A stretch of DNA of 64,000 nt, taken from the NCBI RefSeq assembly GCF_001294205.1, contig NZ_LAQT01000009.1, positions 248,001 to 312,000 of the forward strand, in the 5' to 3' direction. The notes beneath the pieces are model-generated. The model had not been told where the DNA came from. It made no database searches and saw only the letters and a list, made by a program, of their open reading frames with translations. This DNA is from Amantichitinum ursilacus. Its GTDB lineage: Bacteria > Pseudomonadota > Gammaproteobacteria > Burkholderiales > Chitinibacteraceae. Shown here piece by piece: positions 45,858 to 55,030 of this stretch. The translations under genes and the position numbers were made by a program. How positions within the stretch are numbered: the first letter of the stretch is position 1; every line of letters starts with the position of its first letter.

Positions 45858-47099
45858 ATGAGAGTTCTGATCATAGGCACCAACCGTCCTTGCCATTACC
45901 GCCTGCAAGAGCGCGGGCACCAGATTGTGTTGTTCATGCCGCGCCATCGCATCATTGCCGACGATCTGCACGGCCCGTACCAACACGTGGTGATGCTCGA
46001 CGACGACACCCCGACCGAGCTGTGGGCCGCCACCGCCGCGGCTTTCCACGCCAACCAGCCGTTTGACGCGGTGGCGGCGTACAACGATCAGGTGCAAGCC
46101 ACTGCCTATGCCGTGGCGCAACATCTGGGCGTGCCGTGCACCATCGATATTGATTTGCTGCACTTGGTGGCCAACAAGGCCGACATGCGCAAGGCGCTGG
46201 ACCAGCACGGTATTCCCAGCTGCCGCTATCAGTTTGCGCAAGGCCGCGCCGCCTTGCTGGCGGCCATCGAAACCATCGGTTTTCCGTGCATCGTCAAGCC
46301 GGTGGCGGGCGAAGCCAGCGAGGGCGTGGCGCGCATCGACAACGCCGCAGGCATTGCCGAAGCGCTGGACTGGGTGGGCGCGGCCAATATTGAAACCGGC
46401 GTAATGGTGGAAGAATTTCTGGTGGGCGAAGAATTCAGCGTCGAAGCCATTTCCAGCAACGGCCAGCACCACGTGGTGGCCATCACCAAAAAATTCAAAG
46501 ACGCCAAAACCTTTGTCGAGATTGGCCATCTGGTGCCCGCGCCGGTGCCGCAGGCTGACTACCTGGCGATCGAGCAATACGTCAAACGCATCCTGGCCGC
46601 GTTTGGCTTTAACAACACGCCTTCGCATACCGAACTGATGCTGACGGCCGACGGCCCGCGCATTATCGAAACGCATACGCGCATCGGCGGCGATCGCATT
46701 ATCGAGCTGGTTAATTACGCCACCGGCGTAGACCTGTATGACCTGGTGGCCGTGCAAAGCCTGGGCACCGATATCACGCCGCTGCTGCCCGCCACCATCG
46801 TCAGCAACCAGAGCGCGGCCATCTGGTATGCCGACCCGTCGGCGTCGGAAAGCCAGCAACTGGCCGAAGTGCGCGGCATGACCGAAATCAAACAGCTGTC
46901 GTATATCAAAGCGTTTGATCTGATCCGCAAACCGGGTTCGCGCGGCAGCGCGGTGCGGCATAGTTTTGATCGCTCGGCACTGGCGATTGCAGTGGGCGAA
47001 TCGCCAGACCAGGCGCTGGAACGCGCGCGCGGCGCGATCAAATCGCTGGACTTTCTGTATGTGTGGAAACCGGCTGCAGCCGTCGCGGAACACGCCTGA
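45858..47099 (+). CDS. ATP-grasp ligase 2 (L-amino-acid ligase-like)
   Basis: This 413-residue enzyme resembles BacD-type L-amino-acid ligases: an N-terminal Rossmann-like domain (VLIIGTNRPCHYRL), FPCIVKPVAGEASEGVARI (about residues 140-160), VEEFLVGEEFSVEAIS and the metal-binding HTELMLTADGPRIIETHTR (about 255-275). Members condense two amino acids into dipeptides with ATP. Together with ligase 1 it suggests a product with at least two amide bonds, or alternative substrates. A hairpin follows before the porin gene. Confidence 0.87.
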   Translation: MRVLIIGTNRPCHYRLQERGHQIVLFMPRHRIIADDLHGPYQHVVMLDDDTPTELWAATAAAFHANQPFDAVAAYNDQVQATAYAVAQHLGVPCTIDIDLLHLVANKADMRKALDQHGIPSCRYQFAQGRAALLAAIETIGFPCIVKPVAGEASEGVARIDNAAGIAEALDWVGAANIETGVMVEEFLVGEEFSVEAISSNGQHHVVAITKKFKDAKTFVEIGHLVPAPVPQADYLAIEQYVKRILAAFGFNNTPSHTELMLTADGPRIIETHTRIGGDRIIELVNYATGVDLYDLVAVQSLGTDITPLLPATIVSNQSAAIWYADPSASESQQLAEVRGMTEIKQLSYIKAFDLIRKPGSRGSAVRHSFDRSALAIAVGESPDQALERARGAIKSLDFLYVWKPAAAVAEHA

Positions 47100-47106
47100 C
47101 GCACCC

Positions 47107-47146
47107 GCCACCGTCGCTGCGGCATCCTGGCCGCGGCGGCGGTGGC
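47107..47146 (+). other. Stem-loop between ligase 2 and the porin gene
   Basis: GCCACCG pairs with CGGTGGC, and inside it GCGGC pairs with GCCGC. No T-run follows, so it may damp rather than end transcription into the porin and exporter genes. Confidence 0.4.
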
Positions 47147-47179
47147 TGCAGCCCGCATAACCATAACAACAAGACCTAT

Positions 47180-48253
47180 ATGCATATTGCAATCAAACGT
47201 GGCCAGCGCGCTGGCCCGGTGGGGCACGCCGCGCCCAACAAGGCGCGATTTAAATCAGCATTAATCCGTAAAGCGCTTGGTATATTGGTTTTTAGCGGCG
47301 CGGCATTGCAATGTCAGGCCACGACGCAAATATTGGGCACGATTGATATTTATACTGAATTTACGCGCACCAATACCCAGCAACGCATGCTGGTGGACCA
47401 TGACGGATTGAATGCCTCAAAAATTGCATTCAGAAATACCGAAGACCTTGGTTATATGACGGTGATCAGCGATATCGAATATCCAGTGATTGTGGCGCAT
47501 GGCGTTACGCCGCCCACCGACATCACTGGCCCGCGGCTGGCCTATATGGCGCTGCAGACCGAAGACGGCAAGCTGACGGTGGGCAAACAGTACTCGCCCC
47601 ATTACCGCGTGTTATCAAAGCTGGATGGTTTTGGCGTGTCGTTCTGGGGCAATGCATATGCCATTTTTAAAGGCGGCAATAAATACCAGTATGGCCGCAA
47701 CGATATGGTTTTGGAACTAGCGCCGATCACTGATTTAAAGCTGGCATTTGCCGGTGGTTATTCGCCCGGCAATGATAATGATGGTGGCCGCGGTTATTTA
47801 ACTTTTACCCTCTGGCCCTTGTCACATTTATATATCGGTAGCGCGGCGGTATTTGATCATCGCTATAGCGTGGCCGACCCCGATGCCAAACTGTTTTTAT
47901 TGGGCGCCGCTTACGAATTTGACTGGGGCCGCATTTCGGCCGGACGCCAACGCATCCGCACCACCCAACTGGGCCAGGTGATCGACGAAAGCACCTGCGG
48001 CGGCATTGTGCGGCTGAGCGAAAAGCTGGATGTGCGGCTGGATTATTCATCCACGCGCAACGCCAACGCGCCGCAAAACAAGGCGCTCACTTATGGCCTG
48101 GCTGTGGTGTACGCGCTGAACAAACGCGACGCCGTGTACGCCAGCGTGGCCAGTCTGCGCAACGGCAGCAGTTCGGGCGTGGGGTTTGCGCTGCCGGTGG
48201 ATAGCGGCGGCACCACGCACGATGTGCTGGCTGGCCTGCGCATGAACTTCTGA
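47180..48253 (+). CDS. Outer-membrane porin (Gram-negative porin type)
   Basis: This 357-residue protein has a signal peptide with an extended basic N-terminal region (about residues 1-32), a hydrophobic core ALGILVFSGAALQ and a likely cleavage site after CQA. The mature part alternates beta strands and ends in Phe (LRMNF), as outer-membrane barrels do. It matches the Porin_4 type common in betaproteobacteria (VGKQYSPHYRVLS, FDWGRISAGRQR). Its place inside the cluster, before an MFS exporter, suggests a route for the product or its precursors across the outer membrane. Confidence 0.85.
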   Translation: MHIAIKRGQRAGPVGHAAPNKARFKSALIRKALGILVFSGAALQCQATTQILGTIDIYTEFTRTNTQQRMLVDHDGLNASKIAFRNTEDLGYMTVISDIEYPVIVAHGVTPPTDITGPRLAYMALQTEDGKLTVGKQYSPHYRVLSKLDGFGVSFWGNAYAIFKGGNKYQYGRNDMVLELAPITDLKLAFAGGYSPGNDNDGGRGYLTFTLWPLSHLYIGSAAVFDHRYSVADPDAKLFLLGAAYEFDWGRISAGRQRIRTTQLGQVIDESTCGGIVRLSEKLDVRLDYSSTRNANAPQNKALTYGLAVVYALNKRDAVYASVASLRNGSSSGVGFALPVDSGGTTHDVLAGLRMNF

Positions 48254-48292
48254 TTGCAGTGTTTTGATATCACCCACAAAGGCAGAACCACT

Positions 48293-49507
48293 ATGGAACC
48301 GACAGGACAGCAACGCGGCGTCTCGGCCGTCGTCATTCATTACTTTATGGCCAACTTTGGCTATTTCGGCCTGTTGTCGTCACTGGTGGTGATGCTGACC
48401 GCCAAAGGTTTGCAGGCCAGCCAGGTGGCGCTGCTGATGGCTTTGTTCACGTTTGCCAACAAGGTGGCCAAGATTCCGCTGGCGCCATGGCTGGATGGCA
48501 GTCCCGCGCCGCGCTCGGTGCTGACCGGTTGCGTGATCGCGGCGGTGGGGCTGGCCACGCTGGGCCAGGTGCAGCAACTGCCGCTGATGGCGCTGGCGCT
48601 AATGCTGGCGGGGGTGGGCATCTCGATCAACAACCTGGCCAGCAAGCAGTTGGGCGCGGCGGTCAGTGATTCGATGCAAAGCCGCGCGCGGCTGTTTTCG
48701 GTGATCAATGTGGCGGTTAACGTGGCTTCGGCCGTGGCCGCGCCGTTGGCGCTGTATCTTGTCGATCGCAAACAATATGGCTGGGTGGCGGCGGGCATTG
48801 CGGCCACCTATGTGCTGGCTGGCGTACTGACCTGGCTGCGGCTGCATCGCGTGGCGGCGGTGATGCAAAAGGCCGGTTCCAGCAACTGGCGCACCTATCG
48901 CAACCTGCTGCAACGGCCCGGTTTGCGCGCGTTTTTGCTGATCAATGCGTTTGGCTGGTTTCTGTACGGGCAGCTGTTTAATACGCTGGCGCTGTATGTC
49001 TCCAGCGCGCTGGATTCGGCCAGCAAACTGGGCTGGTTGTATTCGCTGAACGCGGTGCTGATTGTGACCTTGCAGCTGCCATTGACCCATATTGCCGAAC
49101 GCTGGCAGGGTGGGCGCCCCATGCGCCAGGTGACGCTGGCTTTTACCGTATTCATGCTGGCGTTTATTGCCGCGTGGGCGGTGCCCGGTTATCCCGGTGC
49201 GGTGGTGTTCGTGGTGCTGTTTACGCTGGCCGAGATGTTGTTTATTCCCAGCGTGGACGTGCTGCTGCTGGGCCTGATAGGCCAGGAAAGCCGCGCCGTG
49301 GCCTACAGCATTCTGTCGATCAGCACCGCCGTGGGCGAGTCGCTGGGCGGCGGTTTTGGCGTCACCACCTGGCGCTGGATGAGCAACCACAATCATATGA
49401 GCGAATTCTGGCTACTGGTCGCGGGCATGGCGCTCGTGTTCGTAGGCGTAACCGGCTATCTGCAAAGATCCAGCGCCGGTTTGCGGGCCATCCCACAAGG
49501 TGCCTGA
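48293..49507 (+). CDS. MFS transporter, probable product exporter
   Basis: This 404-residue protein has about 12 membrane helices. The 2-3 loop carries PLAPWLDGSPAPR, a variant of the MFS basic loop, and a central cytoplasmic loop (HRVAAVMQKAGSSNWRTYRN) divides the two halves. It resembles drug and peptide efflux MFS proteins, as in BacE-type self-protection. The ATG at 48293 is used; the upstream in-frame ATG lacks a ribosome site. A perfect 12-bp hairpin follows. Confidence 0.87.
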   Translation: MEPTGQQRGVSAVVIHYFMANFGYFGLLSSLVVMLTAKGLQASQVALLMALFTFANKVAKIPLAPWLDGSPAPRSVLTGCVIAAVGLATLGQVQQLPLMALALMLAGVGISINNLASKQLGAAVSDSMQSRARLFSVINVAVNVASAVAAPLALYLVDRKQYGWVAAGIAATYVLAGVLTWLRLHRVAAVMQKAGSSNWRTYRNLLQRPGLRAFLLINAFGWFLYGQLFNTLALYVSSALDSASKLGWLYSLNAVLIVTLQLPLTHIAERWQGGRPMRQVTLAFTVFMLAFIAAWAVPGYPGAVVFVVLFTLAEMLFIPSVDVLLLGLIGQESRAVAYSILSISTAVGESLGGGFGVTTWRWMSNHNHMSEFWLLVAGMALVFVGVTGYLQRSSAGLRAIPQGA

Positions 49508-49522
49508 GCCATTGCCCGGCCC

Positions 49523-49550
49523 GCGACGCGGCGTTGATACGCCGCGTCGC
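49523..49550. other. Perfect 12-bp hairpin after the MFS gene
   Basis: GCGACGCGGCGT, loop TGAT, ACGCCGCGTCGC. There is no T tail. It separates the exporter from the second MocR gene and could slow transcription or protect the mRNA end. Confidence 0.55.
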
Positions 49551-49651
49551 CACCCCCCAGCCGGGTGTTAGTCCATCCCCCGTAACACGCGTACTCGCCA
49601 TGGCGACCCAGCAAGCCTGCAGCAGCTCTCTAAACGGGTAAAAACGAAACC

Positions 49652-51076
49652 ATGCGCACGCTTCCCCTGTATCACCAACTCACCAACCATTATCTGGACG
49701 CCATCGAGCGCGGCACGCTCAAGCACGGCGACAAAATGCCGTCGGTGCGCACCTTGATGAGCAAGCACGACATCAGCCTGTCCACCGCACTGAATGTGTG
49801 CCGCCGCCTGGAAGAACACGGCGTGCTGGAAGCGCGGCCGCGCTCGGGCAACTACATCCGCGCACCGCGCGATAACGCGCCAGCGCCGGCGCCGGTGCAG
49901 CCTGGCGCGCAGCTGGACGCCGCCCAGTTTGACGGCGCCAGCTCGCGCATTTCGGCGCTGCTGGCGGCAACGCGCGCCACGTCGGTCAAGGTTAATCTGG
50001 CCCATGCGCAAATGGCGCCCGCGCTCTATCCGCATGCCGCCTTGCAACGTTGCATGATGAATACCTTGCGGCGGCAAAGCGGCGTGCTGGGCCGACCCGC
50101 GCCCGCCACCGGCCACCCGGCCTTGTGCGGATTGCTGGCGCGACGCGCGCTGATGAGCCGCATGCATCTGACGCCCGAGGACATCATCATCACCCAGGGC
50201 GGCACCGAAGCGCTTAACCTGGCCTTGCGCGCCGTTACGCAACCGGGCGACGTGGTGGCGGTGGAATCGCCCACCTTTTTTGGCCTGTTGCAAACGCTGG
50301 AAAGTCTTAACCTGCAGGCGCTGGAAATCCCCACCGACCCGCATACCGGCATCTGCCTGGATGCGCTGGAAAGCGCAGCGCAACGGCGGTTGATCAAGGC
50401 GGTGGTGGTGATGCCCAATCTGCAGAACCCGCTGGGCTGTGTAATGCCCGACGCGCATAAAGAACGGCTGGTGCGCTGGTGCACGCGCGAGCAGATTGCC
50501 GTGATCGAAGACGACACCTATGCCGAACTGGCCAGCCAGGACGCGCCGCTGTCGGGGCTAAAACGCTGGGACGAGGCCGGTTATGTCATCCATTGCGCAT
50601 CGCTGACCAAATCGCTGGCGCCGGGCTTGCGGCTGGGCTGGATGGCGCCGGGGCGCTGGCGTAGCCGGGTGGGCATGCTCAAGTATGCGCAGTCGCGCTC
50701 GTGCGATCTGCTGCCCCAGCTAACGCTGGCCAGCTTTCTGGGTTCGCGCACGCATGAACAACATGTGCGCCAGGTGCGGCTGCAGCTGGCGGTGCAGCGC
50801 GAGCGTGTCACCCAGGCGGTGTTGCGCTCGTTTCCGCCGGGCACGCAGGTATCGCAACCCAGCGGCGGCGCGATGCTGTGGGTGCAGCTGCCCACGCCAC
50901 GCTCAGTGCTGCCCTTGTTTGAACAGGCGCTGCAACGCGGCATCAGCTTTGCGCCGGGGCAGATGTTTTCCAGCTCGGCACATTTTGCCAACTGCCTGCG
51001 CCTGAGCGCCGGCATGGCGTTTACGCCCGCCGTGGACGACGCGCTGCACCGGCTGGGGCAAATGGCCGCTGCCTGA
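49652..51076 (+). CDS. MocR-type (GntR-PLP) transcriptional regulator 2
   Basis: This 474-residue protein has an N-terminal GntR domain (about 1-70: GDKMPSVRTLMSKHDISLST) and an aminotransferase-like domain with the PLP Lys in CASLTKSLAPGLRLGW (about residue 320) and IITQGGTEALNLAL. It differs in sequence from regulator 1 (40797-42224) and is closer to the YdcR-like group. It ends 130 bases before the convergent FAD enzyme gene. It probably controls one or both arms in response to a pathway amino acid. Confidence 0.92.
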   Translation: MRTLPLYHQLTNHYLDAIERGTLKHGDKMPSVRTLMSKHDISLSTALNVCRRLEEHGVLEARPRSGNYIRAPRDNAPAPAPVQPGAQLDAAQFDGASSRISALLAATRATSVKVNLAHAQMAPALYPHAALQRCMMNTLRRQSGVLGRPAPATGHPALCGLLARRALMSRMHLTPEDIIITQGGTEALNLALRAVTQPGDVVAVESPTFFGLLQTLESLNLQALEIPTDPHTGICLDALESAAQRRLIKAVVVMPNLQNPLGCVMPDAHKERLVRWCTREQIAVIEDDTYAELASQDAPLSGLKRWDEAGYVIHCASLTKSLAPGLRLGWMAPGRWRSRVGMLKYAQSRSCDLLPQLTLASFLGSRTHEQHVRQVRLQLAVQRERVTQAVLRSFPPGTQVSQPSGGAMLWVQLPTPRSVLPLFEQALQRGISFAPGQMFSSSAHFANCLRLSAGMAFTPAVDDALHRLGQMAAA

Positions 51077-51086
51077 TTTAAACGTG

Positions 51087-51188
51087 CATAGGGTGGATCT
51101 AGACCCACCATTCAAAGCCGATGAGAAATGCGCGTACGGCCGTGTTCTTTTCGTTGGCTTTGTTGGGTGGGTCTAGACCCACCCTATG
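51087..51188. repeat. Dispersed palindromic repeat, copy 3
   Basis: 102 bases from CATAGGGTGG to CCACCCTATG, with GGTCTAGACC in place of GGTCATGACC in the terminal palindromes and internal ATTCAAAGCC/TTGGCTTTG. It lies between two convergent genes and could serve as a two-way terminator. Same family as 27819 and 27946. Confidence 0.8.
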
Positions 51189-51205
51189 GGGGACGTTGAC
51201 CTCGG

Positions 51206-52366
51206 TTATGCCGTGGCGGCCGCCACTTCTGCACCGCTTTGCACCAGCGCGGCCACGTGCTCACCCAGCGCCAGCGACGCGGTTAGCCCCGGCGATTCAA
51301 TGCCGAACAGATTGATCAGCCCGCGCACGCCGTGCTGCGCCTCGGTGTCGATGCGGAAGTCCTGCGCCGCCGCATCCGCGCCAGCCAGTTTGGGGCGGAT
51401 GCCGGCGCTGTCGGGGCGCAGCGCGCCGTCGGGCAGGCCGGGCCAGTATTTGCGGATTTCGGTGTAAAACGCGGCGGCGCGTTGCGGGTCAGCCGGGTAG
51501 GGCGCGATGTGGGCGGGGTCGGCCGCAATGCCGGGGCCATCCAGCCATTGCACATCGGGCCCAAAGCGCACGCGGCCTGCCAGATCGAGCGTTAAATGCA
51601 CGCCCAGTCCGGCCTGGTTGGGTAGCGGATAAATCAGATGGCTAAAGCGGCTGGGCGCATCGCATCTAAAGTAATGGCCCTTGGCGTAATACGCTTGCGG
51701 CACGGCCTGTTGCGGCAGGCCGCTGATCTGTGCCGCCAGCCGCGGCGCCCACAAACCGGCGCAGTTGATCAGCTGGCGCGCGCGCCATTGTGTGCCCATG
51801 GCGTCGCGCACAATCAGCATAAAGCCGTCCGCACGCGTCTCGGCCGACGCCAGCTCGGCGTTAAACACAAAACGGGCGCCAGCACGCTCGGCGTCGGTTT
51901 GCAATGCGCGCACATAGGCCGCGCTATCGACGATGCCGGTGTCGGGCGACAACAACGCGCCACTGCATCGCAACTCGGGTTCCAGGGCCTGTGCCCGTGC
52001 CGCGCTGATCAGCTGCAGATTGGTTACGCCGTTGCGCTTGGCCTTGAGCTGCAGCGCATGCAACTGGTCCAGCTCGTTATCGGAGGTGGCCACCAGCAAT
52101 TTGCCGCAGCGCCGATAGGCAATCTGGCGCTGCTGGCAATACGCGTACAGCAACTGGCGGCCGTGGGTGCAGAGCTGCGCTTTCAGCGATCCGGCCGGGT
52201 AATACAGCCCGGCGTGGATGACCTTGCTGCCGCGCGCGCTGGTGCCCATGCCCGCTTGTGGCGCGGCTTCCAGCACCAGTACCTGGCGGCCTGCGCGCGC
52301 CAGCGCCCGCGCCACCGCCAGCCCCACCACGCCAGCCCCCACCACCACAATATCTACGGTTTGCAT
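51206..52366 (-). CDS. FAD-dependent oxidoreductase (DAO/LhgO-like)
   Basis: This 386-residue flavoprotein has the dinucleotide-binding VVGAGVVGLAVARAL (residues 7-21) and SKVIHAGLYYPAGSLKAQLC near residue 48, typical of L-2-hydroxyglutarate dehydrogenase/oxidase relatives in the DAO superfamily. The C-terminal FGIESPGLTASLALGEHVA closes the FAD fold. It would oxidise a 2-hydroxy acid or an amine. It is the last gene of the minus arm, 18 bases after the hydrolase. With the Ldh-family enzyme upstream, a 2-hydroxy/2-keto acid couple is plausible. Confidence 0.87.
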   Translation of the reverse strand: MQTVDIVVVGAGVVGLAVARALARAGRQVLVLEAAPQAGMGTSARGSKVIHAGLYYPAGSLKAQLCTHGRQLLYAYCQQRQIAYRRCGKLLVATSDNELDQLHALQLKAKRNGVTNLQLISAARAQALEPELRCSGALLSPDTGIVDSAAYVRALQTDAERAGARFVFNAELASAETRADGFMLIVRDAMGTQWRARQLINCAGLWAPRLAAQISGLPQQAVPQAYYAKGHYFRCDAPSRFSHLIYPLPNQAGLGVHLTLDLAGRVRFGPDVQWLDGPGIAADPAHIAPYPADPQRAAAFYTEIRKYWPGLPDGALRPDSAGIRPKLAGADAAAQDFRIDTEAQHGVRGLINLFGIESPGLTASLALGEHVAALVQSGAEVAAATA

Positions 52367-52384
52367 ATGCGACCTCGGTAGCGC

Positions 52385-53242
52385 TTAGCGCGCGCTGGCC
52401 TGACGATAGGCGCTGGTATGGCCCGGAATATCGCTGGGCTGCTCGTGCAGGCAAATGATTTGCGCATCGCCCGCCCAGTGCGGAAAGCGCTGCGCCACCA
52501 GCGGATCATGCCCCGGTATCACATGGTCATCGCCGTCGGCCAGTTGGTCGATGGTGTCAAATGCCTCCAGCGTTTGCGCCATGTCGTCCAGAATCGGAAA
52601 CGGGCTGCGCAGGCGGATATTGGCCCACAAGTGCGCCGAATCCGAGGCCAGCACAATCCAGCCGCGTTGCGTGGGTACGCGCACCACCTGGCTGCCAGGC
52701 GTATGCCCGCCCACCGGGTGGATCGTCACACCTGGCACCACTTCGGCCACGCCGCGATGCAGCTTCAGCCGGCCATCAAACAGATGGCGTATGGCAGTGA
52801 CCACGTCGTCGGCTTCGTAGGTTTTGTTGATGGTGTGATGCGTCATCTTCGGGCCGGTGCAAAAGCGCAGTTCTTCTTCTTGCAAATGCACGGTGGCGCG
52901 TGGAAACAGCCCCAGGTTGCCAGCGTGATCCCAATGCAGGTGGGTGATGATCAGCTCGCGCACCTCGGCCGGTTCGATGCCCAGCATGCGCAAAGAGGCC
53001 TCGGGCAGGCGCTGCATTTCGCGGTCGCGCTTGTGCGCGGTGGCGGGCTGAAAGCAGGTGTCCACCACCACGGTGTGCTGCGCATTGCGGATGACCCAGA
53101 AGTAATAATCCAGCGGCATCGATGCATTGGGGTCGCCGCAGCAGGCGTCATACAAAAAGTTCTCGCGCGCGGTGCGTTTGCCGTTGGCGCCCACGCGAAT
53201 GGCGTAGACCTCGTACAGCGGGGTGTTGGCGGGCGTGCTCAT
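52385..53242 (-). CDS. Metallo-beta-lactamase-fold hydrolase, N-acyl homoserine lactonase-like
   Basis: This 285-residue protein has the dizinc motif HLHWDH (His101, His103, Asp105, His106), then a GGHTPGSQ His near 178 and ASDSAHLW Asp near 200. The layout is that of AiiA/AttM-like lactonases. In a biosynthetic operon it may instead hydrolyse a pathway ester, lactone or amide. Its ATG overlaps the stop of the diiron enzyme gene by 4 bases. Confidence 0.87.
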   Translation of the reverse strand: MSTPANTPLYEVYAIRVGANGKRTARENFLYDACCGDPNASMPLDYYFWVIRNAQHTVVVDTCFQPATAHKRDREMQRLPEASLRMLGIEPAEVRELIITHLHWDHAGNLGLFPRATVHLQEEELRFCTGPKMTHHTINKTYEADDVVTAIRHLFDGRLKLHRGVAEVVPGVTIHPVGGHTPGSQVVRVPTQRGWIVLASDSAHLWANIRLRSPFPILDDMAQTLEAFDTIDQLADGDDHVIPGHDPLVAQRFPHWAGDAQIICLHEQPSDIPGHTSAYRQASAR

Positions 53243-54222
53243 GCGGCCTCCGTCATGGCTTCGGCGCTGGGGCGCAGCGTGCCGGTAAAGTCAAAGTTCA
53301 TCTGGTCCAGAATGCCGATATCGGCGGCCAACCGGTGCAGACCGGTGTAATCGCGCATGATGACGCCACCGCGGTTGCGGGTTTGCGCGTCGGCGATGAT
53401 GGCGGCGGCGTCGGGCACTTGCAGATGCAGCAAAATGGCCTCCCACATCGAGTAGTCCTGCGCCACGAATGCATGCAGGGCGACGGGCAGCATCTGCGCA
53501 AAAAACGCGCGGCGCTCGGTGGCCATATTGGCGAACATCACCTTGCCGATCTCGGCCAGCACCTTGCTGTGCGCGTATTCGTCACGGTTGTGCAATTCGG
53601 CCACGCGGCGGTTTTGCGGCTGGATGCTCTGGTCTTGCGCCAGGGTATCCAGATACGCGTTAACGCTGATCTCGGCCACCACCGCGAACGCAATCGCGGC
53701 CAGATCGCGCTGCCACGGCTCGTTAAGGCCTTGTTGCACTTCTTGCAGACGGCGATAGGTGACGGAGCGCGGCAGGGTCAACGTGTAATCAATCTGGCGC
53801 TCGGCGCGGGCGCGTTCGATGGCGCGCAAATGCATCAGCGTGTGGTAGTGCTCGTCGATCAGCGTTTGTTGCATGGCCTCACGAAAATGCCAGTCGTCTT
53901 CGCCCAGATACTGGTTGGCGATCACGCTCAGCGCGGGGTTGACCACGCTTTCTTCGGCGGTGACGGTGCGCTGGTTATAACCAATCCAGCCCCACGTGAG
54001 GATGGCGCTGCGCGTGGCGGCGTCCAGTTGTGCAAAGCGCGGGTCGTCATGAAACGGCACCATGCTGAGCGGGTAATCGGGCCGCGCCGGATCAAATTCG
54101 TCTTCGATCTGAAAACGATCGACGGCGCAGACGGTGGCGCGTTTGGGCCAGGCGCGGTTGAGATGGCGCACCAGATCATGGTTGACCGCGCTGGCGGCGT
54201 TGTTGCTTGTGGGTTGCGACAT
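53239..54222 (-). CDS. AurF-like diiron N-oxygenase
   Basis: This 327-residue helical protein carries the complete diiron ligand set of the p-aminobenzoate N-oxygenase (AurF) family: a Glu in TAEES (Glu90 or Glu91), Glu124 and His127 in DEHYH, Glu184 in VAEIS, and His211, Glu215 and His218 in HNRDEYAH (HxxxExxH). Members oxidise amines to hydroxylamine, nitroso or nitro groups. The ATG at 54222 is used; the longer frame is Arg-rich upstream. It overlaps the hydrolase gene by 4 bases and lies 46 bases after the TauD-like gene. Confidence 0.9.
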   Translation of the reverse strand: MSQPTSNNAASAVNHDLVRHLNRAWPKRATVCAVDRFQIEDEFDPARPDYPLSMVPFHDDPRFAQLDAATRSAILTWGWIGYNQRTVTAEESVVNPALSVIANQYLGEDDWHFREAMQQTLIDEHYHTLMHLRAIERARAERQIDYTLTLPRSVTYRRLQEVQQGLNEPWQRDLAAIAFAVVAEISVNAYLDTLAQDQSIQPQNRRVAELHNRDEYAHSKVLAEIGKVMFANMATERRAFFAQMLPVALHAFVAQDYSMWEAILLHLQVPDAAAIIADAQTRNRGGVIMRDYTGLHRLAADIGILDQMNFDFTGTLRPSAEAMTEAA

Positions 54223-54268
54223 GAACACTTTTCCTGAGGCGAGAGCGGGGTGGCGGCGGGCGTGGCGT

Positions 54269-55030
54269 TCAGGCCAGCCAGTAGCGGGTAAGGTGGCGCG
54301 CCGGGTCCTGGTACTGGCTGCGCGCATGCATCAGCCGCCAGTTGTCCCAGATCAGCACATGGCCTTCGGGAATCAGCACCGGCACCGCTTGCGCGATAAA
54401 GAACGCCTCACCGGCTGCGGCGATCTGGTGCAGCGGCGTCTCGGTGTGGTGTTGCAGCGGGTTGGCGATGTCGGCGGCCGACGGATTGACGTCGCCGTAG
54501 TTGAACTGGTTGTAGCTGAAGCGGAACAGCGGCTGGCCGTCCTGATGCGTCAGCATCGGGCGTTCAATCTGCTGTTGCGCGGGCTGGCCTGGCTGCGCGG
54601 TGGCGGTAAAGCGCACCGGGTTGCGCGTGGCCCAAAGCTGCAGCTCGGCCGGCAGCGCGTTAAAAAACGCCAGGCCATCGGCCAGTTGCGTGTGGCCGCC
54701 GCCGCATTGCGCCTGCTTGTGGCAATGCAGCACCAGATAACGCGGGGGTGGGTCATACACCGGCGCTTCGGTGTGCGGGCCGATGCCGTTTTTGCTTTGC
54801 GAGTACGGCAGATTGCCAAAGCCGGGCTTGAGCGTGACTTCAAACGTCTCCTGGCCATCCAGTTGCGGGATCACGCGGCCAAAATGCGCCAGCAGCGAGC
54901 GCACGCCGTCGGCCACATCGCGCGGCTCGACCAATGTCCAGCCGCGCTCGGCCAGTTCGGCCTGGTAACGCTGCAGCCGCTCGGGCGCCACGTCGGTGGC
55001 GGGGTTTTGAATACGGGCTTCAGCCAGCAT
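54269..55030 (-). CDS. TauD/TfdA-family Fe(II)/2-oxoglutarate dioxygenase
   Basis: This 253-residue enzyme has the facial triad: His86 and Glu88 in GPHTEAPVY (HxE), distal His235 in RLMHARSQY and the 2-oxoglutarate Arg in RHLTRYW near 245. Glu replaces the commoner Asp of HxD. The WDNWRLMHAR region is typical of clavaminate-synthase/AsnO-like members that hydroxylate amino acids or their conjugates. It overlaps the end of the aminotransferase gene by 11 bases, so translation is coupled. Confidence 0.88.
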   Translation of the reverse strand: MLAEARIQNPATDVAPERLQRYQAELAERGWTLVEPRDVADGVRSLLAHFGRVIPQLDGQETFEVTLKPGFGNLPYSQSKNGIGPHTEAPVYDPPPRYLVLHCHKQAQCGGGHTQLADGLAFFNALPAELQLWATRNPVRFTATAQPGQPAQQQIERPMLTHQDGQPLFRFSYNQFNYGDVNPSAADIANPLQHHTETPLHQIAAAGEAFFIAQAVPVLIPEGHVLIWDNWRLMHARSQYQDPARHLTRYWLA

